A DNA stretch of 18,106 nt from Alphaproteobacteria bacterium (GTDB lineage Bacteria; Pseudomonadota; Alphaproteobacteria; ATCC43930; CGMCC-115725). How positions within the stretch are numbered: the stretch's first letter is position 1; every line of letters starts with the position of its first letter. Made by a program: the position numbers and the translations under genes. The notes under the pieces are model-generated. The model saw only the letters and a list, made by a program, of their open reading frames with translations, made no database searches and was not told the DNA's origin. Below, in pieces: positions 1 through 7,455 of the stretch. The stretch is from positions 1 through 18,106 of the forward strand of contig JASHTP010000427.1 in NCBI GenBank assembly GCA_030040495.1. The letters run 5' to 3'.

Positions 1-1
1 G

Positions 2-919
2 CGCTACGGCACGATGCGGGAGAACGTGCTGTCGCTGACGGTGGTGCTGGCGGACGGGCGGGTGATCCGGACGGCGCGCCGGGCGCGCAAATCGTCGGCG
101 GGCTACGATCTGACGCGGCTCTTCGTGGGCTCGGAGGGGACGCTCGGCATCATCACCGAGGTGACCCTGCGGCTCTACGGCATCCCCGAGGCGATCATGG
201 CGGCGGTCTGCCCGTTCCCCTCGGTCGAGGCGGCGGTGGACACGGTGGTCGCCACCATCCAGGCCGGCGTGCCGGTGGCGCGCATCGAGCTGCTCGACGA
301 GGCGGCGATGGCGGCGATCGCCGCCTATGCCAAGCTCGCGGGCTTCGCCGCGGTGCCGCATCTCTTCTTCGAGTTCCACGGCACGGCGCGGGGCGTGGAG
401 GAGCAGGTGGCGCAGGTGAAGGAGTTCGCCGCCGAGCAGGGCGGCACGGAGTTCCGCTGGGCCTCGACGCCGGAGGAGCGCTCCAGGCTCTGGCAGGCGC
501 GGCACGACGCGCATTACGCCTCGATGGCGATCCGCCCCGGCGCCAAGGTCTGGGCGACCGACGTCTGCGTGCCGATCTCCAGGCTGGCGCAATGCATCAC
601 CGAGACCCGCGCCGACCTGCGCAGCGCGAGGCTCGCCGGCGGCATCGTCGGCCATGTCGGCGACGGCAATTTCCACGTCGGCATCCTGATCGACCCCGGC
701 CGGCCCGAGGAGATCGCCAGAGCGGCGCAGTTCAACGAGCGGCTGGTGCAGCGCGCCATCGCCATGGACGGCACCTGCACCGGCGAGCACGGCGTCGGCT
801 ACGGCAAGATCCCCTTCCTCGTCGCCGAGCATGGCGAGGCGCTGAGCGTCATGCGCACGATCAAGAAGGCGCTCGACCCCGACAACATCCTCAATCCGGG
901 GAAGATCCTCCGCGTGTGA
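2..919 (+). CDS. FAD-linked oxidase, D-lactate dehydrogenase type (5' truncated)
   Basis: This is the C-terminal two thirds of a flavoprotein of the D-lactate dehydrogenase (cytochrome)/GlcD family, which oxidises a 2-hydroxyacid (D-lactate to pyruvate in the best-known members) and passes electrons to the respiratory chain. The frame is open to the left edge (codons Arg-Tyr-Gly-Thr precede Met at 14), so the start lies outside. The end of the FAD-binding PCMH domain is seen as GSEGTLGIITEVTLRL. The FAD-oxidase C domain follows, with VWATDVCVPIS, the HVGDGNFHVG metal/substrate motif, GTCTGEHGVGYGK, and the family-typical ending DPDNILNPGKI. About 150 N-terminal residues should be missing. The VWATDVCVP stretch favours a D-lactate over a glycolate enzyme, but substrate cannot be fixed from sequence. 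It ends 9 bases before the convergent MCP gene. Family call is firm; substrate is inferred. Confidence 0.92.
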   Translation, partial: RYGTMRENVLSLTVVLADGRVIRTARRARKSSAGYDLTRLFVGSEGTLGIITEVTLRLYGIPEAIMAAVCPFPSVEAAVDTVVATIQAGVPVARIELLDEAAMAAIAAYAKLAGFAAVPHLFFEFHGTARGVEEQVAQVKEFAAEQGGTEFRWASTPEERSRLWQARHDAHYASMAIRPGAKVWATDVCVPISRLAQCITETRADLRSARLAGGIVGHVGDGNFHVGILIDPGRPEEIARAAQFNERLVQRAIAMDGTCTGEHGVGYGKIPFLVAEHGEALSVMRTIKKALDPDNILNPGKILRV

Positions 920-928
920 GGCCTCGGC

Positions 929-2971
929 TCAGGCCGCGCGGATCCTGGCGAAGAACTGGACGACCTCGGCGCGCAGCATCTCGGCCTGCTTGCCGAGATC
1001 GTTGGCCGAGCCCAGCACCTGCGCCGCGGCGGCGCCGGTCTCGCTCGCGGCACGGTTGACGCCGGCGATGTTCTGCGACACCTCGCCGGTGCCGCGCGCG
1101 GCCTCCTGGGTGTGCCGGGTGATCTCGCGCGTCGTCGCGCCCTGCTCCTCCATCGCGGTGGCGATCGAGCCGGAGATCTCGTTGATCTCCGCGATGATGG
1201 CGCCGATCGACTTGATCGCCTCGACGGCGTCCCTGGTCGAGGTCTGGATGGCGCTGATCTGGCCGGAGATCTCTTCCGTCGCCCTGCCGGTCTGCGTCGC
1301 CAGCGACTTGACCTCGCTCGCCACCACGGCGAAGCCCTTGCCCGCCTCGCCGGCGCGCGCCGCCTCGATCGTCGCGTTGAGCGCCAGCAGGTTGGTCTGG
1401 CTGGCGATGTCCTGGATCAGGCTCACCACCTCGCCGATCTTCTGCGCCGCCTCGGACAGGCCCTGCATGGTGGCGTTGGTGCGGCTCGCCGCTTCCACCG
1501 CCTTGCCGGCCACCTGCGAGGAATGCACCACCTGGCGGCTGATCTCGGCGATCGACGCCGCCATCTCCTCGGTCGAGGCGGCCACCGTCTGCACGTTGCT
1601 CGACGCCTGATCCGAGGCGCTGGCGACGGCTTTCGCCTGGCGCGTCGTGTCCTCGGCGGTGCCCGACATGCTCTCGGCGGTGCGGCGCAGCTCGCCCGCC
1701 GCCGTCGCCAGCGCATCGAGCGATTGCCGCATCGAGCCGTCGAAGCCGGCGATGTGCCCTTCGACCGCCTGCTGCCGTTCGGCCTTCTTGGCCTGCTCTT
1801 CGCGCTGCAGCGCGGCCAGGCGCTCGGCCTCGACCATGTTCTCCTTGAAGACGCCGACGGCCTTGGCCATGGCGCCGATCTCGTCCTTGAAGTCCTGCGC
1901 CGGGATCGGCGCGGAGGTGTCGCCGTCGGCGAGCCGCTCCATCGCCGCGGTCATGCCCGCCACCGGCCGGACGATGCTGCGCCCGATGAACAAGGCGAGG
2001 AGGATGCCGAGCGCAAGGCCCAGGGCGGCGAGAGCGCCCTGGCTGGTGAGCGTGGCGAGGATGGTGCCGAGCGTCGCGGACTTGCTGGTGTCGAGGTTGC
2101 CGGAAAGCGACTGCTGCACGCTGTCGTCGATGTCGTCCACCTGCTTGAACTGCGGCTGCATCACCGAGTCGTAAAGCTTGTCGCCGGCGATCAGCGCCTG
2201 CGACAGGCTGTCGAAGCTCGCCCGGAAATCCGTGAGCGCGGCGCTCAGCGCGGCGATCATGTCGCCGTATTTGTCGGAGCCGGACGCCTTCTTCAGCGCA
2301 TCGACCGCTATGCCCACGGTCGCGCCGTCGAGCTTGACCGCGGGCACGGCGGCGGCGTCGCGCGTCGCGAGAAAGCGCCAGGCCGAGGCGCGCAGGCTCA
2401 GCACGCTGGTCGCGATGAGCTGGGCGCGCCGCGCGAGGTTCTGGTCCGAATCCTGGTCGGACTCGTGCAGCAGATGGTCGGACGCGGCGCCGAGCGCGTC
2501 CATCGCGGCGAAGAGCTTCTTCTGGCTCTCCTGCTGCGTCTGGGTGAGCTTGACGAGCTTGTCGAAATTGTCGCCCGCCGAGGCGAGGATCTTCGAGGCG
2601 CTGTGATAGAGATCGCTCAGATCCTCGTCGCTCGCGGCGCTCTTGTCCAGGAGGTTGCCGGCGAGCTGCCGGCGTTCGCCGAACTCGGCGGCCGCGTCCT
2701 CGTCGCCGGTGTTCTTGTAGACCGCGCCGATGCGCCGCAGGGTCTCGACGAGGCGGCCGGTCTGCAGGTTGCGCGCGGCGTTCTCGGAGACGACGACGAG
2801 GCTGCGCACCTGGCGGTCGAGCGACAGCAGCTGCCAGACCCCGATGCCGGCGACCGCCGCGCCCAGCACGATCAGCGCGCCGAACCCCGCATAAAGGCGA
2901 AACTTGATGCGAACATCGCTCAACCGGAGGCGAGGGAAGCTCGACGGGATCCGAAACCTGCTCAGCCGCAT
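929..2971 (-). CDS. Methyl-accepting chemotaxis protein
   Basis: Transmembrane chemoreceptor of 680 residues feeding the CheA/CheW pathway. It has an N-terminal membrane helix (about residues 28-51), a periplasmic helical sensor region of roughly 270 residues, a second membrane helix (about 312-340), a HAMP domain beginning at RSIVRPVAGM, then a long coiled-coil signalling domain. The conserved hairpin tip is clear: IEAARAGEAGKGFAVVASEV. There is no C-terminal NWETF-like tether pentapeptide; the protein ends FFARIRAA. Start choice: the ATG at 2971 has GGAGG 8 bases upstream, whereas an in-frame ATG at 3007 has GGAGG directly abutting it, so 2971 is preferred (the longer form would be 692 residues). 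It is monocistronic here, convergent with the lactate dehydrogenase-type gene and divergent from the Nudix gene. The ligand cannot be told; energy or lactate taxis would only be a guess from position. Confidence 0.95.
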   Translation of the reverse strand: MRLSRFRIPSSFPRLRLSDVRIKFRLYAGFGALIVLGAAVAGIGVWQLLSLDRQVRSLVVVSENAARNLQTGRLVETLRRIGAVYKNTGDEDAAAEFGERRQLAGNLLDKSAASDEDLSDLYHSASKILASAGDNFDKLVKLTQTQQESQKKLFAAMDALGAASDHLLHESDQDSDQNLARRAQLIATSVLSLRASAWRFLATRDAAAVPAVKLDGATVGIAVDALKKASGSDKYGDMIAALSAALTDFRASFDSLSQALIAGDKLYDSVMQPQFKQVDDIDDSVQQSLSGNLDTSKSATLGTILATLTSQGALAALGLALGILLALFIGRSIVRPVAGMTAAMERLADGDTSAPIPAQDFKDEIGAMAKAVGVFKENMVEAERLAALQREEQAKKAERQQAVEGHIAGFDGSMRQSLDALATAAGELRRTAESMSGTAEDTTRQAKAVASASDQASSNVQTVAASTEEMAASIAEISRQVVHSSQVAGKAVEAASRTNATMQGLSEAAQKIGEVVSLIQDIASQTNLLALNATIEAARAGEAGKGFAVVASEVKSLATQTGRATEEISGQISAIQTSTRDAVEAIKSIGAIIAEINEISGSIATAMEEQGATTREITRHTQEAARGTGEVSQNIAGVNRAASETGAAAAQVLGSANDLGKQAEMLRAEVVQFFARIRAA

Positions 2972-3225
2972 GGCGTCGCCCTCCGCAAAAATGCTGCGAC
3001 CCTTCATCCTCCAACCCCTGCCCAGAGAATGTGCAACGAGGGTAAAGGATTACTGAATTTCGGCGGGGTCCGGTTTGCACCCGCGGCGGCGCCATGATCT
3101 ACTGCCCGAAAGGAGTAGTGCGCGGGCAGAATCCATGGATTTCGCGGTTTCACCGGACATCGTCGAGCGCAGATCGGCACCGATTGGGGGCACGACGGTC
3201 GATAAGAGGAAAGGCGCGGAACGGC

Positions 3226-3882
3226 GTGGCTGAGACGGAGCCGGTCAGGCCGCGCGACGCGGCGAGCCTCATCCTGCTGCGCCAGGGCGCGGGCGGGCTC
3301 GAAGTGCTGATCGGGCGGCGCGGCCACGGCGCGCGCTTCATGCCCGGGCGCTACGTCTTTCCCGGCGGCCGCGTCACGGCGGAGGATGCGCGCCCCTGGG
3401 CGGGCGAGCTCGCCGACCGCGCGGCGCCGGATTTTCTCGCGCTGAAGCACGCCGCCCTGCGCGAAACCTACGAAGAGACCGGGCTCGTGGTCGGCGAGCC
3501 GCGACACACGACGGCGTCGGTCAACGGCGCGCTGTCGCCGATCGAGCAAGCCTACCGCGCGCGCGGCGTCGCGCCGGCGCCCGGCCTGCTCCGTCTCGTC
3601 GGCCGCGCGATCACGCCGACCGCCTCGCCGATCCGCTTCCATGCGCGCTTCTTCGTCGCCGACGGAAGCTGCGCCGCGGGCAAGCTCGCGCCGTGCGAGG
3701 AGCTCGACGATCTCCACTGGCATCCCGTCGACCGCGACCCGCCGGGGACGATGCAGAACGTCACGCGCTTCATGCTGCGCTGCGCCGTCGAGGCTTGGCG
3801 CGGCGCGGCGCCGGAGACGCCGCCGCTCTACTGGCATCGCGGCCGCCGCTCGCTGGTGCGGCACGGGGCGCCGGCGCGGTGA
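3226..3882 (+). CDS. Nudix hydrolase
   Basis: Nudix-family pyrophosphohydrolase of 218 residues if started at GTG 3226. The Nudix box is split: FPGGRV at about 45-50 is followed by an insertion of about 20 residues before AALRETYEETGL (76-87), which keeps the metal-binding R-E-x-x-E-E-x-G core. An expanded box like this is seen in NUDT19/NUDT8-like and related bacterial enzymes, some of which cleave CoA derivatives; the substrate here is unknown. Start is uncertain: the frame stays open upstream to ATG 3094, and a GTG at 3118 has AGGAG 2 bases away, but residues encoded before 3226 are Arg/Ser-rich and look non-conserved. Homologous sequence appears to begin at RPRDAASLILL. It heads a plus-strand run with the next two genes, after a 73-base gap. 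Confidence 0.88.
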   Translation: MAETEPVRPRDAASLILLRQGAGGLEVLIGRRGHGARFMPGRYVFPGGRVTAEDARPWAGELADRAAPDFLALKHAALRETYEETGLVVGEPRHTTASVNGALSPIEQAYRARGVAPAPGLLRLVGRAITPTASPIRFHARFFVADGSCAAGKLAPCEELDDLHWHPVDRDPPGTMQNVTRFMLRCAVEAWRGAAPETPPLYWHRGRRSLVRHGAPAR

Positions 3883-3955
3883 GCCGTCGCCGACGGGCGA
3901 ACGATCCGCTCGATCGCGTCGCGGTCGGCCGAATTGTCCGAGGCGAGTTCGCGTA

Positions 3956-4783
3956 GTGCTGCGCGAGCGCATCATCCGGCAATACGGGACCGGCTGCCGG
4001 ATCCGGCAGGTGCGGCGCACGCCGCGCTTCCGCTCCGCGCTCTTCGTCGTCGACCTCGTCGAAGGCGCGCGCGTCACCCGCATCCTCGGCGCCATCGGCG
4101 AGGACGGCGTTCTCACCGAGCAGTCGGGCATGGACCTGCTCCATCCCGAGCGGCTGGTCTTTCTCTACGAGCGGCTGATGCTGGTGGCGCTGGCGCTGGT
4201 CGAGCGGCCGCGCGCGGCGCTGCTGCTGGGACTCGGCGGCGGCGCCATGCTGCGGCATCTCGCCGCCTATCTGCCGGACTGCGCCGTCACCGTGGTCGAG
4301 CGCGACGCCGCGGTGATCGACCTGGCGCGCCGCTTCTTCCATGTGACGCAGCCGATCGTCGAGGCCGACGCGCAGGAGGTGGCGGCCGATGCGCGGGGCC
4401 GCTACGACGTGATCCTCGCCGACCTCTATGACGGCCGCGGCATGGCGAGCTTCGAGCCCGGCTTCTGGAAGGATTGCGCGCGAGCGCTGACGCCGGGCGG
4501 CTGCCTCGCCGCCAACTGGGCCGCTTTCGTCGACGACAGGGTGGCGCGCGCCGAAGCGCAGGCGATCGTCGACGCCACCGGCCGCTCCTGCTTCGTCGGC
4601 CCGCGCGCGCTCAGCGAGAACGTCGTCCAGCTGGCGCCGCTCGAGGCGGGGATCGCGCTCGACGATGTCGCCCGGCGCTGGCGCCGCTTCGCGCTCGGCC
4701 ACCGGCTGCCGCGCGAGGATCGCGAGGCGCTGAAGCGCTGCACGCTGACGGCGGCGTTTCCGCCGGCGGCGCCGCCGGCATAG
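3956..4783 (+). CDS. Spermidine synthase-like protein
   Basis: Class I Rossmann-fold protein of the spermidine-synthase-like family, 275 residues from GTG 3956 (GAGG lies about 12 bases upstream; no ATG is in a sensible place). A short N-terminal beta region is followed by the nucleotide-binding motif LLLGLGGGAMLRHL (about 89-102), the acidic strand-2 motif VVERD (113-117), and the YDVILADLYDG segment (150-160), whose Asp156 matches the catalytic/substrate Asp of true spermidine synthases. The N-terminal half contains ESGMDLLHPERL-type sequence (EQSGMDLLHPERL), corresponding to the Q-x-x-x-D region that holds the substrate. Many bacterial members of this family are not proven polyamine enzymes and no speD-like decarboxylase is nearby, so only a family-level call is justified. 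The methyltransferase gene follows after 17 bases, which suggests co-transcription. Confidence 0.85.
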   Translation: MLRERIIRQYGTGCRIRQVRRTPRFRSALFVVDLVEGARVTRILGAIGEDGVLTEQSGMDLLHPERLVFLYERLMLVALALVERPRAALLLGLGGGAMLRHLAAYLPDCAVTVVERDAAVIDLARRFFHVTQPIVEADAQEVAADARGRYDVILADLYDGRGMASFEPGFWKDCARALTPGGCLAANWAAFVDDRVARAEAQAIVDATGRSCFVGPRALSENVVQLAPLEAGIALDDVARRWRRFALGHRLPREDREALKRCTLTAAFPPAAPPA

Positions 4784-4800
4784 AGTGCCGCGTCGAGGCG

Positions 4801-5472
4801 ATGCGTCAGCCGATGCCGACACGAGCCAGATCCCCCGGAGGCGCCCGCTTCTACAGCGGCATCGGCGCGCGTGGCTGGCGCGACAGCAACTACTTCACCT
4901 TCAGCGTCCGCTCTCCCGCGCTGCGCCGCTGGATCGCGGCGCAGCTTCCGGCCAAGCCGAAGCGGGTGCTGTCGGTCGGCTGCGGCACCGGCGAGCTCGA
5001 AAGCCACCTCTCCGCCCTGCGCCACCGCGTCGTCGGCCTCGACCTGTCGCGCGCCATGCTGAAGCGCGCGCGCGGCCGCGGGCTCGGCCGTCTCGTCCAG
5101 GGCGATTCGCGGCAGCTTCCCTTCGGCGACGGCAGCTTCGACGTCGTGATCTTCGCGGAATCGATCGGCCATCTTCACCTGCCGACCGCCTTCCGCGAGG
5201 CGGCTCGGGTGTTGAGAGGCCGCGGCCGGCTGCTGGCGACCACCTATGCCGGCACGGTGAAGACCCATGCCGCCTACGCGAAATTCGGCCTGGACGAGAT
5301 CGCCGGCTCGCTCGCCGCCGCCGGCTTCCGGGTGGCGGAGCGCCGTTTCCTGAGCGCCAAGCGCAGCGCCGTGACGGAGCTGCCCTCGGAGGCGGGATCG
5401 ACGGTGGTTTATTTCCTGGCGAAGAAGCGGAGCGTCACGGCGCCGACGTCCGCGGCGCCGTCTCCCGGCTGA
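4801..5472 (+). CDS. Class I SAM-dependent methyltransferase
   Basis: Predicted soluble methyltransferase of 223 residues (Methyltransf_11 type). SAM-binding motif I is VLSVGCGTGELE (56-67), the acidic loop after strand 2 is VVGLDLS (77-83), and the post-motif region LPFGDGSFDVVIFAESIGHL (106-125) is typical of this family; RVLRGRGRLLATT is the strand-5 region. ATG 4801 has GAGG only 2 bases upstream, while ATG 4813 would have it at 14 bases, so the first four residues are uncertain. It lies 17 bases after the spermidine-synthase-like gene. The 3' end overlaps the convergent small secreted-protein gene by 38 bases. The acceptor substrate is unknown. Confidence 0.85.
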   Translation: MRQPMPTRARSPGGARFYSGIGARGWRDSNYFTFSVRSPALRRWIAAQLPAKPKRVLSVGCGTGELESHLSALRHRVVGLDLSRAMLKRARGRGLGRLVQGDSRQLPFGDGSFDVVIFAESIGHLHLPTAFREAARVLRGRGRLLATTYAGTVKTHAAYAKFGLDEIAGSLAAAGFRVAERRFLSAKRSAVTELPSEAGSTVVYFLAKKRSVTAPTSAAPSPG

Positions 5473-5665
5473 TGATCGGCTTGTCGAACCGCAGCCAGCC
5501 GGCCTCCTCGTAGGTCGCGATGCATTTGTCGGAATAGGGATCGAGGTCCGTCGACACGCACTGGCCGATCGCGCCGGTGTGCGGATTGTAGAAGGCGGCG
5601 GGCTCGGCCGAACAGGTCGTCACCGCGAAGGCGAAGGCCACGAACAAGGCGGAGCGGCGAGTCAT
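5435..5665 (-). CDS. Small secreted cysteine protein
   Basis: Hypothetical exported protein of 76 residues. The N-terminus has Arg3-Arg4, a hydrophobic core (SALFVAFAFAV) and a CSA|EP junction at residue 20 that looks like a signal peptidase I site. Cys18 sits near this site, but the preceding VTT is a poor lipobox, so a lipoprotein is possible yet not favoured. The mature part is about 56 residues with two cysteines (36 and 48) that could form a disulfide, in the context NPHTGAIGQC and DPYSDKCIATYEEAGW. I recall similar short proteobacterial proteins with the order NPxTG, Cys, D-P-[WY]-S, Cys, GW, but their role is unknown to me. ATG 5677 is an alternative start adding MGTA. An extended -10-like TGGTATAGT lies just upstream (5687-5695). 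Confidence 0.7.
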   Translation of the reverse strand: MTRRSALFVAFAFAVTTCSAEPAAFYNPHTGAIGQCVSTDLDPYSDKCIATYEEAGWLRFDKPIISRETAPRTSAP

Positions 5666-5686
5666 TGCGGTGCCCATGCGCGCACG

Positions 5687-5695
5687 ACTATACCA
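5687..5695 (-). promoter_or_regulatory. Extended -10 promoter candidate for the small secreted protein
   Basis: Read on the minus strand this is TGGTATAGT, one mismatch from the extended -10 consensus TGnTATAAT. It lies 22 bases before ATG 5665, allowing a leader of about 15 bases. No good -35 element is visible 17 bases further upstream, which is tolerated by extended -10 promoters. It sits in the short divergent gap shared with the CDP-archaeol-synthase-like gene. Pattern seen; activity inferred. Confidence 0.35.
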
Positions 5696-5737
5696 AGCCT
5701 CGCGACCCGGCGCGACGCCCGGCGCGGGCTCAAGGCC

Positions 5738-6226
5738 ATGCATCTTCTGGCGATCCTGCAATCCCTGACGCTGCTGACGCTGGCCAACGGCGCGCCGGTC
5801 GTCGCCAAGAAGATCTTCGGCCGCCGCTTCGCCCGTCCGCTCGATGCCGGCGCGAGCTTCTTCGACCGGCGGCCGCTTTTCGGCGCGTCGAAGACCATCC
5901 GCGGCGTCGCGGTCTCGCTCTTGGCGACCACGGCGGCGGCGCCGCTGCTCGGTCTCGCGCCGGAGGTCGGCGCCCTCGCGGCGGCCAGCGCCATGGTCGG
6001 CGATCTCGCCTCCAGCTTCGTCAAGCGGCGCCTCGGCCTGGCGCCGAGCAGCCGGGCGCTCGGCCTCGACCAGGTGCCGGAATCGCTGCTGCCGCTGCTC
6101 GCCTGCCGCGCGGCGCTGGCGCTCTCCGCCGCGGACATCGCCTTTGTCGTGGGGATCTTCTTCCTCGGCGAGATCCTTCTCTCCCGCCTGCTCTACCGGG
6201 TCCACCTGCGCGACGAGCCCTATTAG
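5738..6226 (+). CDS. CDP-archaeol synthase-like (CarS/DUF46) membrane protein
   Basis: Integral membrane protein of 162 residues resembling the CarS family, the CTP-dependent cytidylyltransferases that make CDP-archaeol in archaea and are related to bacterial CdsA. Shared marks are LTLANGAPVVAKKIFG (11-28), FFDRRPLFGASKTIRGV (41-57), GDLASSFVKRRLG (88-100) and LDQVPESLLPL (110-120), which resemble the archaeal NG.P, f.DGr..G..KT.rG, GD..SF.KRR.G and LDQ blocks. Four or five hydrophobic segments fit. ATG 5738 was chosen because homology begins there; AAGG lies 2 bases upstream, so the ribosome site is weak. The bacterial substrate is unknown; phosphatidate or an isoprenoid phosphate are both possible. 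Its stop overlaps that of the convergent metallophosphoesterase gene. Confidence 0.8.
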   Translation: MHLLAILQSLTLLTLANGAPVVAKKIFGRRFARPLDAGASFFDRRPLFGASKTIRGVAVSLLATTAAAPLLGLAPEVGALAAASAMVGDLASSFVKRRLGLAPSSRALGLDQVPESLLPLLACRAALALSAADIAFVVGIFFLGEILLSRLLYRVHLRDEPY

Positions 6227-7161
6227 CCGCGCCGCAGGCAGTGGAGCGTGATCTCCGGCGGGCAGTTGAGCCGCACCGCGACGATGCAGGAGCCGGCGCC
6301 GACCGAGGTGTAGCCGCTCATCTCGCGGTATTGCCACGCTCCCGAGCCCATGCGCCGCGGCAAGACGGCGTCGAGCGTGATCGGGATCGATCCCGGCAGG
6401 CAGATCTGCCCGCCATGGGTGTGGCCGCTCAGCAGCAGGTCGAAGCCGGCATGGGCGGCCTGCCGGTAGATCTCCGGCGTGTGCGACAGCAGGATCGAGA
6501 ACTCGCCGTCGGGAATCTCCGCCGCCGCCTTCTCGATGTTGTCGACCCGGAAATAATGCGCATCGTCGATGCCGGCGAGATGGATCCGCTGCTCGCCGCG
6601 CGCGATCGTCACGCACTCGTTGAGCAGCGTGCGGATGCCGATGGCTTCGAGGCCGGGAACCATCTGGATCGTGTCGTGATTGCCGAGCACGGCATAGACC
6701 GGCGCGGCGAGCTCGGCGCGCAGGCGCGCGAGCCCGTCGAGCGTCGCGGCGAAGGGGCCGAAGGTCTTGCCGCGGTAATCGCCGGTGAGCACGCAGAGAT
6801 CGTAGCGGAGCCCCGCGGCCAGCTCGACGAGACGCCGCATGGCGCCTTCGTTCATGTCGACATGCAGGTCGCTGAGGTGCAGCAGGGTGAAGCCGTCGAA
6901 GGCCGGCGGGAGGTTCCGGCAGCGAACCTCGTTGCGGCGGACGACGAGGCGCTCCGCGTTGCGGCGGCCGCGCTCATAGAGACCGGCGAGCTTCAGCGCG
7001 GTGCGGATGACGGAATGGACCGAATACCAGTTCTCGACGTGAAAGAAGTTGAGGCCCTGGCCGAAGATCTGCGCCTCGTGGTCCTGCTCGATGCCGAGCC
7101 GCTGCCGGGCATGCAGCCGGCCGAGGCGCCGCTCCAGCTCGTGCATGATCTCCTGGTCCAT
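6223..7161 (-). CDS. Metallophosphoesterase (calcineurin-like)
   Basis: Calcineurin-fold phosphoesterase of 312 residues, of the YkuE/YaeI-like group. All metal-ligand motifs are present in order: LSDLHVD (D98, H100), LTGDYRG (D128), LGNHD (N161, H162), LLSHTPE (H227) and SGHTHGGQ (H247, H249). About 90 residues precede the domain and contain no convincing signal peptide or membrane helix, only a helical Arg/Glu-rich stretch. ATG 7161 (protein start MDQEIMHEL) is chosen because GAGG lies about 10 bases upstream and residues from the longer frame (to 7287) are Arg/Ala-rich noise. Family members act on phospholipids, UDP-diacylglucosamine or nucleotides; the substrate here is unknown. The gene abuts the CarS-like gene tail-to-tail and is divergent from cstA, so it may share the intergenic control region. 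Confidence 0.9.
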   Translation of the reverse strand: MDQEIMHELERRLGRLHARQRLGIEQDHEAQIFGQGLNFFHVENWYSVHSVIRTALKLAGLYERGRRNAERLVVRRNEVRCRNLPPAFDGFTLLHLSDLHVDMNEGAMRRLVELAAGLRYDLCVLTGDYRGKTFGPFAATLDGLARLRAELAAPVYAVLGNHDTIQMVPGLEAIGIRTLLNECVTIARGEQRIHLAGIDDAHYFRVDNIEKAAAEIPDGEFSILLSHTPEIYRQAAHAGFDLLLSGHTHGGQICLPGSIPITLDAVLPRRMGSGAWQYREMSGYTSVGAGSCIVAVRLNCPPEITLHCLRRG

Positions 7162-7355
7162 TGGGTGCCGCCTCTGCCTCCGCCGGCGCGCGGCACCATG
7201 GGCGGCGGCGCAAGCGCAGGTCAAGCTCCGGCGCGCGGCCGAGCCGCCGGCGGCATCGCCGGAACCCAGTCGAAGAGGCCGGCTCACGGCATCTCTGTCG
7301 CAAAATTTTCATCGTGCTGCAGCCGCGAACAAGCATTGCCGGCCAATCGGGCGTT

Positions 7356-7369
7356 TTGATCTGGATCAA
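7356..7369. promoter_or_regulatory. FNR/FixK/Anr-type binding site upstream of cstA
   Basis: The sequence TTGATCTGGATCAA is a perfect match to the TTGAT-N4-ATCAA consensus bound by FNR-family regulators (FNR, Anr, FixK). Its centre is 93.5 bases before the cstA ATG and about 201 bases before the metallophosphoesterase ATG. A -10-like TAACCT at 7391-7396 would put the start site near 7403 and the box near -40.5, close to the class II activator position of -41.5. The match is seen; that it controls cstA, and by which regulator, is inferred. Confidence 0.75.
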
Positions 7370-7390
7370 GGCAGCGCGAGACCTTTGGCT

Positions 7391-7396
7391 TAACCT
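7391..7396 (+). promoter_or_regulatory. cstA: Possible -10 element of the cstA promoter
   Basis: TAACCT matches the -10 consensus at only three of six positions, but its spacing from the FNR-type box fits an activator-dependent promoter, where a poor core is usual. The implied leader is about 50 bases. The rest of the 294-base gap 7162-7455 holds no ORF, tRNA or clear hairpin that I can see. Confidence 0.3.
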
Positions 7397-7455
7397 TTCG
7401 TCAATCGCCGAGACAGCGGCGAGGACTTCGCGGAGCGAAACCCCGGGAGCAAGCC

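Noticed and set aside
920..935. GGCCT/AGGCC stem between the convergent first gene and the MCP gene as a terminator
   Set aside because: The stem is only 5 bp, with no T-run on either strand.
3031..3080. Inverted GTGCAA/TTGCAC half-sites in the MCP-Nudix divergent gap
   Set aside because: The half-sites are only 6 bases and 38 bases apart, and match no operator that I can name.
1112..3097. Long open frame (661 codons) on the plus strand opposite the chemoreceptor gene
   Set aside because: The composition is Arg/Gly/Ala/Leu-rich with no domain, and the minus strand encodes a clear MCP; stop-poor GC-rich DNA explains it.
3135..3233. A 32-codon ORF (starting MDFAVSPDIV) ending on the Nudix GTG start, considered as a leader peptide
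   Set aside because: The nearest ribosome site AAAGGAG is about 19 bases away and no attenuator-like hairpins are visible; weak support only.
5609..5617. Lipobox at Cys18 of the small secreted protein
   Set aside because: V-T-T before the Cys is a poor lipobox (Thr at -1), and a CSA|EP signal peptidase I site lies right after it.
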